64,000 nt of DNA from Drosophila miranda (lineage: Eukaryota > Arthropoda > Insecta > Diptera > Drosophilidae), in assembly GCF_003369915.1 (NCBI RefSeq), contig NC_046673.1:24729718-24793717 (forward strand). The letters are read 5' to 3'. The notes below the pieces were generated by a model. The model had not been told where the DNA came from, made no database searches, and saw only the letters and a list, made by a program, of their open reading frames with translations. The position numbers and the translations under genes are program-made. Position 1 is the first letter of the stretch; every line of letters starts with the position of its first letter. Shown piece after piece: positions 59,145-64,000 of this stretch.

Positions 59145-60278
59145 ATGTTTCCGCAAAAATTATCAAAAGTATACCGTACGCCTAGTGACCATCAGCCACC
59201 GGCAGCCAAAAACCTGGCCGGCAACCTGGAGTATCCAAATCTTAATGCTGCCGATGTACGTGCACACCCGGCCAATATTTCGCCCCAGCTGTACGAATGT
59301 TGGGACAGCATTGCCATTAGTGAGGAGAAGGAGTATGTGCTCGCCACCAACCGTCGCCATGGATGCGATTGGCGGGGTATGTTTTTTGGCTACTCGGAGA
59401 GTAACGTCGGTCACATGACCGTCGACAATGCGGACTTCAAGCTGCAATCGGATCACACCGTCAACATTGTACGCTATGCGGACAACAATGTGCTGCTGGT
59501 GGCTCTGGGAGACACACAACTGCAGGCATGGTCCACACGCTCGACCGTCTATAATTCGAAGGAGCCTTTCTTTCTTTTCGAACTGGACAAAGCCGTTGCC
59601 CACAATTCGCCGATTAGCCACATGAGCGTGTTCAAAGCGGATCCACAAAAGTGTGTGTCCGCGTGTGCCAGTGGGGACATGAAAATGTGGTCTATTATCG
59701 ATCTGAAAAGCTTCTATCACGCTCGCGTCTCACATTCAGACAAATTTTCGGGCCTGGCCACGCCCGCTATCACTGCCAGCCAGTTCGTTACTTGCGATCG
59801 CAGTGGATGCTCCCGCCTATGGGATGCCCGTGCAGGATCGCCCTCTTCGACGATCCTCTTCAACGACGCTGCACGTGCGCTGAGCTTCACTTGCGCCGCC
59901 TGGGCCGCTCCCTCAGAGCTCCAGGGCGAAAATCACGTATATCTGGGGGACTTTGATGGAAATGTCCATATCGCGGACATTCGTGTGCCATGCAAGCTGC
60001 AGGAGACGATTCAATGCTTTGAGAGCGGCGTTGTGTCACAGCTCGAGATCAATGGAGCTCATCTGGCGGTCATGAGCAATATGCCCGCTTCCGTGAAGAT
60101 CGCCAGAGTAAACGGAGACGGGAAACCCGAATTTATCTACACCAAGGAAAACATCCACAAGCGCCAAACGGACGCCATATGGACCGATTCACGCACACTC
60201 CTCACCGTTGGACACGGCCGCAAAATGGCCATTCATCAACTGGAACTCGCCAACTCTGCTGTCGATTGCGGCGACTAA
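59145..60278 (+). CDS. vls: WD-repeat protein of the MEP50/WDR77 (valois) type, intronless
   Basis: A single 377-codon open frame. Degenerate WD blades are visible: DNNVLLVALGDTQLQAWS, ACASGDMKMWSIIDL, VTCDRSGCSRLWDARAG, VYLGDFDGNVHIADIR and DAIWTDSRTLLTVGHG. Order and spacing follow vertebrate MEP50, including the CDWRGMFFGY stretch at the place of its GRCWAGSLW segment. I therefore call it the methylosome WD protein. In flies this is valois, partner of the arginine methyltransferase Capsuleen/Dart5 and needed for pole plasm and symmetric dimethylation of Sm proteins. From memory, melanogaster valois lies on 2L, not at this X locus, so this is either a relocated orthologue or a duplicate. 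Absence of introns would fit a retrocopy but may be ancestral. The frame is intact with no internal stops. WD identity is sure; the name is less so. Confidence 0.75.
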   Translation: MFPQKLSKVYRTPSDHQPPAAKNLAGNLEYPNLNAADVRAHPANISPQLYECWDSIAISEEKEYVLATNRRHGCDWRGMFFGYSESNVGHMTVDNADFKLQSDHTVNIVRYADNNVLLVALGDTQLQAWSTRSTVYNSKEPFFLFELDKAVAHNSPISHMSVFKADPQKCVSACASGDMKMWSIIDLKSFYHARVSHSDKFSGLATPAITASQFVTCDRSGCSRLWDARAGSPSSTILFNDAARALSFTCAAWAAPSELQGENHVYLGDFDGNVHIADIRVPCKLQETIQCFESGVVSQLEINGAHLAVMSNMPASVKIARVNGDGKPEFIYTKENIHKRQTDAIWTDSRTLLTVGHGRKMAIHQLELANSAVDCGD

Positions 60279-60660
60279 ACCTGTATTGCATTATCCCTAC
60301 ATTTTTGACGACTATTTTTAAGAATGATCCGTAAAAGCGGACAGGAATCACTCAGCTTTATTTCTTCATTATTTTCGATGAAAACGGAACTTATGTTTTA
60401 ATCGTTTCTTATAAGAGTACAGACATATGTATATTAATCATTTTGTTCAGTCGCAGTGAATGCTCCCTCAGAGTTCCAGCGAAAGAATCACTCAGTTATC
60501 ATTTAGCAACGAACACAGCTATGCTCTACAATATACCTGTGATCTGATCCCTCAGAGCTCCAGTGCAAAAACTATTTAGTTGTATCTATTGTGCCTTATT
60601 GTAAAGAGTCAAACAGGGCTATGCTCTAAAATAAAGTCTGATAAACTGGCTGTTTACATC
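60279..60660 (+). repeat. Degenerate tandem repeat behind the valois-like gene, units resembling part of its coding region
   Basis: Three diverged units start near 60320, 60458 and 60545. Units 2 and 3 carry GCTCCCTCAGAGTTCCAG-like (60461-60479) and ATCCCTCAGAGCTCCAG (60547-60563) sequences, nearly identical to 59907-59924 in the gene. GAATCACTCAG recurs at 60345 and 60485. GCTATGCTCTA recurs at 60518 and 60618. AATAAA at 60630 may be the gene's poly(A) signal. Confidence 0.7.
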
Positions 60661-61168
60661 AGGTTCAATAAAACTAACCCATGCTTTAATCTTTTTATGA
60701 ACGACGGATGCGCCCCCTTCTACTTATAAGATGGCTGTGGCTTGGATGGCGACTGATCTGATATGGGCACCTGTGATTGGATCCTTACAGCCACCTTAAA
60801 AAACAGGTGCTGGTCATAACAAAACGAATAATGTCTACAGAAATCGCAAATGTTTCAAGTAAATGTTTATTAAATTGCAGAATATGTAACGTAACGATAA
60901 CAATAATGATTAAAATTAGTTTTTGCGTCTGAAATTAATTAAGGAAATAAAATATTTAAAACATTCTGGAGTTCTGATTCTGATACTATATAGCACTAAC
61001 GCAGTATATAGATTTTCTAGTTCATACACCAACATATCGCAAACGAACTTCCTGGACTAGATCCCAGATCTTCGAATCTGGCGTTCGGTTACCGCCACGT
61101 CATCATGAGCCATGCTCCGCGGGTGATTCCGCCCTAGCTCCTCGTCCTCTCGGGTGTCCATAGGATGT
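60661..61168. other. Intergenic, AT-rich, no gene supported
   Basis: No coding frame. One short perfect hairpin at 61074-61091 (CCAGAT, 6-base loop, ATCTGG). Otherwise nothing recognised. Confidence 0.55.
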
Positions 61169-61903
61169 GATAGTAGATACAAAAGTCATTCTTCTTATTT
61201 ATTTATTTATGCCAAACTAAGTTTTGATGAATAAAACTATTGGAAAAAAAATCACCCTTGCTGTATCCTGTATGCGGGAAACTATCCCGATTACAAAAAG
61301 GCGTGGCTCGCGCAGATCCATTCACAAATAGCGGAGAAAACTAAACTTTTTGAGCGAGGAAAATGTCCTTGATACTTGATGTGTGGCCCGATCGGGGCGT
61401 GCCATGGCCCACAGTGATCAGAAAAATATCCTTGATCCTTGGCAGGACTCTCCCGACCGGACCCAGTATTTTTATCAAATGCAAATCTTGACTTCGAAAT
61501 TGAGGCCGATTTTTGGAAAATTTAATGATGTAACCATCATGATTTTGTGCGAAAATCGTGAAAAAATAGATGTCCTTTTTTCTGATGGCAGTCGATTGAC
61601 AAGACTTTCCCGATCACGGAAAGACATGCCTCGCCCAGATCGGCCGTCCTATTGCAGAGATATAGCGTGTCCCTGAGCTCATGAAGTCCTTATCAAGGAT
61701 CAAGGACATTTTCGCCAATCAAAAATATGTAGTTTTCTTCGCTATTTGCGAAGCGATTTGGGCGTCGCACGCCTTTTTGCAATCGATAATCCCCGATAAA
61801 GGATACAGCAAGGATGATTTTTCAATAGTTTTATTCATCAAAACTTAGCTTAGTATAAATAAATTAACAAGTGAAAAACATTTGCATCTACTATCTAAAC
61901 TAA
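61169..61903. mobile_element. Fold-back element with long imperfect terminal inverted repeats
   Basis: The left arm (about 61169-61382) and right arm (about 61688-61903) are inverted copies of one another at roughly 75-80% by eye. Shared landmarks, read inward, are GATAGTAGAT, AAGTTTTGATGAATAAAACT, CTTGCTGTATCCT, CAAAAAGGCGTG, CAAATAGCG and AAAATGTCCTTGAT. About 300 bp lies between. It contains a 98-codon open stretch (61383-61676) with no recognisable transposase, so the element looks non-autonomous. No target-site duplication is evident at the limits I chose. A fragment with internal sequence of the same family lies at 62686-62745. Confidence 0.65.
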
Positions 61904-61922
61904 TGCACGCGTATGTCCTAGT

Positions 61923-62500
61923 CTAGCTGCCCTCATAGCTCCTCCCTTGGTTTCCATAGTCAAACTCCTTGTTTTCGATGCCCAGTTCGGAGGATGCCGA
62001 TGGCTTGTAAGGTTCGGATCATACATGGGGTGCGCTTCTGTCCTGTTGGGATACGATTCTCTCTGCATGGGATAGGACTCGTTCTGTCTCGAATAAGCCT
62101 CGGTGCTTGGATGGGTCTCCCTCTGGCGGGGAGAAGTCGCATACGACTCGGCTTGTGGCAAAGCGTTGGGTACATAAGTCCTCTGTGAAAGAAGATATAT
62201 TTTAAAATATATGCACAATAATATATTCTTTCACCTGCGCGTTTTGAAGCTGTAGCAAATCCTGGCACCCAGAAAGTTCGCGAATTTCGCCTCGTGCATC
62301 TCTCCTCCCGCTAGGATGAAAGGACTATTGCTGCTCAGATCTTCACCTATAAACTCTTAGTGGGTAACATCGATTGCCCAGACCTGTTTAGTAGGATTGG
62401 CTTGAGCACGCCTGCAAGGAGCCTTAGGACCCATGCTCCCTTTGTGGTTGATCTCCACAATGCGCCAGCACAATGCGTTGCCAGCTAGGATGCTAGGGGA
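61923..62500 (-). pseudogene. Broken, unrecognised gene with at least two apparent frameshifts
   Basis: On the minus strand, a clean 52 bp intron (62234-62183, GTGAAA...TTTCACAG) joins an exon ending LLQLQNAQ to one starting RTYVPNALPQAESYATSP. The second exon is rich in Tyr, Pro, Ser and Gln (NESYPMQRESYPN). Near 62015 this frame decays into unrelated sequence. A frame one base away continues plausibly as EPYKPSASSELGIENKEF and ends in GRSYEGS with TAG at 61923. A similar switch near 62268 links FANFLG to CQDLLQLQ. Upstream, 62492-62384 is another open block (ILAGNALCWRIVEINHKG). Each join needs one missing base, so I read it as a decaying gene, though sequencing error or chance frames are possible. 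I recognise no family. Confidence 0.45.
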
Positions 62501-63200
62501 AAGGAGCCATCAGACGGTTAATTATAGATTTTTTCCTATTTCATTTGTAATTTGTAATTCTGGATCAGACGTCTGGATCCTGACGATCCTGGGAGAGTTG
62601 GCCCCTTCACCGATCTGGCCCTAATTGTCTGAGATATAGCCTACCGAAGATTGGCATATCATTGAAATTTTGGTTTCTTTTGTACGCTAAATCTCTGCAA
62701 TAAGGCGGCCACGATTTTCGCAAAAAATCATGATTTATCCTTAGTTCTAACAGCAACGATATCTAGCCAGCCAGAAGCACATCCTATGGACCTCCCAAGG
62801 ACGAAGAGCTACTGCAGAGTCACCTTCAAAAGAGAACGAACGATTGTTTAAGGAAATCAGTTTAAGGAGTTTAAACAATACAGAACAAGGACAAGTCGCT
62901 ATTACTGAAAACAGCATCCAATTTGATTAGTTGTTCAACAACTTTTCAGTGTAACCATGGGCAAAGATCATATATTAAATTTAAATAGGCAATAAACAAT
63001 GTATTCAGTCACAATACTTATAGAGTGGAATGAATAATTAATAAGAATTTATTCCCAGCGCACTAACCCTCATTTTGCAAGTTAAACAGCCGATATCGTG
63101 ATTTTCTCTTGGCTGCTTATTATCGTCGGAACGGCAGAAGTGCTTTAGGAATGCTGCACCTAATATGAATATATCCTGCGCGCGTGCTGCCACCGCCTCG
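62501..63200. other. Intergenic with repeat fragment
   Basis: 62686-62745 is an inverted fragment of the fold-back family. The remainder (62750-63200) is AT-rich with no supported coding frame. Confidence 0.5.
62686..62745 (-). mobile_element. Fragment related to the interior of the 61.2-61.9 kb fold-back element
   Basis: The reverse complement reads AATCATGATTTTTTGCGAAAATCGTG followed directly by GCCGCCTTATTGCAGAGAT. The element has nearly the same two blocks (ATCATGATTTTGTGCG at 61536 and GCCGTCCTATTGCAGAGAT at 61643) about 85 bp apart. This copy looks internally deleted. Confidence 0.6.
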
Positions 63201-63207
63201 ACCGATA

Positions 63208-63215
63208 TATCGATA
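63208..63215. promoter_or_regulatory. DRE (TATCGATA), probable promoter of the next gene
   Basis: A perfect TATCGATA with an ATCGATC nearby (63220). It precedes an initiator-like TCAGTC (63315-63320). Confidence 0.5.
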
Positions 63216-63315
63216 GAATCATCGATCAGGCTTACAACTCAGCTCTATATCTGGTGGTGTACCTACGCGCCGCATTTCGAATGTTTCGCGTGGATGGGTG
63301 GGTGCATTCATCATT

Positions 63316-63761
63316 CAGTCATTCATTCTTCTCGATTGCACCGGCGCAGACGAGCCACGAACCGTGCGGATCGTTCACTATTCAGCTCATAATTTTTTTC
63401 GAAACCATTCTAACCGGACGCCCTTTGAAGGGACCCCAGAAACGTGAATTGTGCGTTGAAGTTGCGATCGTAAGATATATACATATATTTTTTTTCGTGT
63501 TGCCCCATAAGTGCGAAACGAGTGTAGCGGAAATTGTGCAACTAATTGATTGATCGCCTGACGATTGCATTGATGGATCGATATACGCAAGTGTGACCAT
63601 AGCCACCAGCCATGTCTGCAGATCGGAGGAGCACCAACAGCAGCACCCACATCCCAATCGGATCCGATCCCCGAGGAAAATAGTATGAAAATATGAGGCA
63701 CGCTGCTGATTGTAGGCACAAACAAACAAACAAACAAACGAGCGAAAAAAGCGACAAAAAA
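63316..63761 (+). other. Probable untranslated first exon of a gene leaving the window
   Basis: Between the TCAGTC initiator-like site and a good donor AA|GTGAGT at 63762 there is no long + strand coding frame. Several in-frame stops and an AAAC repeat (63719-63739) fit a 5' UTR. The downstream sequence to 64000 would be intron. Inferred only from signals. Confidence 0.35.
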
Positions 63762-63900
63762 GTGAGTGATTTATTCGACAGCAGACCCAATGCCCCTCCA
63801 TCCACACACACTATCCACACACACATGTATCTACCAGAGAGGAGATACATATGCATATGTTCATATGTATGTATCTCCACGAGTACATATATGTTCCACA

Positions 63901-63925
63901 GAACAGAACAGAACAGAACAGAACA
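63901..63925. repeat. (GAACA)5 pentamer repeat
   Basis: Five perfect units near the right end of the window. Confidence 0.95.
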
Positions 63926-64000
63926 TTATGTTTTGTGTGTTATGGTTTATGGTTTTGTGCCTGGTTCGGATTCGGTTCGGTTTCGGAAGCTGCCGCCGTT

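Noticed and set aside
61074-61091. Hairpin CCAGAT-CTTCGA-ATCTGG considered as part of a tRNA
   Set aside because: No acceptor or D-stem and no proper GGTTCGA B box at the right spacing.
61383-61676. 98-codon frame inside the fold-back element
   Set aside because: No transposase motif. It is probably a chance frame in a non-autonomous element.

Overview
The window reads as Drosophila euchromatin. It has short (about 50-70 bp) introns with GTRAGT donors, TATCGATA (DRE) promoter elements, very dense microsatellites, and a run of genes that I recognise, from memory of the fly genome, as the Drosophila melanogaster X-chromosome 17D neighbourhood (Muller element A): Cyp18a1, phantom, an astacin protease, fused, a DPY19 homologue, Ing3, a GID8 homologue, Nup35 and Rip11. 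The abundance of hexamer and dodecamer microsatellites suggests the obscura group (pseudoobscura-like). That last step is inference.

Layout. 1-936: last exons of Cyp18a1 (+), which inactivates ecdysone. 2272-4584: phantom/Cyp306a1 (-), which makes ecdysone; the two ecdysteroid P450 genes are tail-to-tail. 4585-30389: about 26 kb with no gene I can support, packed with simple repeats. 30390-32595: astacin-family zinc metalloprotease (+), tail-to-tail with fused (-, 32642-35309), only 46 bp between stop codons. 35799-38962: DPY19-type C-mannosyltransferase (+), divergent from fused. 40626-42927: Ing3 (+). 43445-44296: GID8 homologue (+), tail-to-tail with Nup35 (-, 44538-45564). 46132-57596: Rip11 (+), head-to-head with Nup35 and carrying a 7.7 kb first intron. 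59145-60278: intronless WD-repeat gene of the MEP50/valois type (+). 60300-62750: a disordered segment with degenerate tandem copies of a piece of the valois-like gene, a fold-back inverted-repeat element and an unrecognised broken gene. 63200-64000: probable promoter and untranslated first exon of a further + strand gene that leaves the window.

The genes do not form one pathway. The only functional pair is Cyp18a1 and phantom (synthesis and removal of ecdysteroid). fused belongs to Hedgehog signalling. Ing3, the GID8 homologue and Nup35 are housekeeping genes (chromatin, ubiquitin ligase, nuclear pore). Rip11 is a Rab11 effector for apical membrane traffic. All multi-exon CDS models below were assembled by hand from splice signals, and each closes to a whole number of codons. 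The most unusual material lies in 59-63 kb, together with a 115-residue acidic/glutamine insertion in phantom. I found no clearly new biological system.
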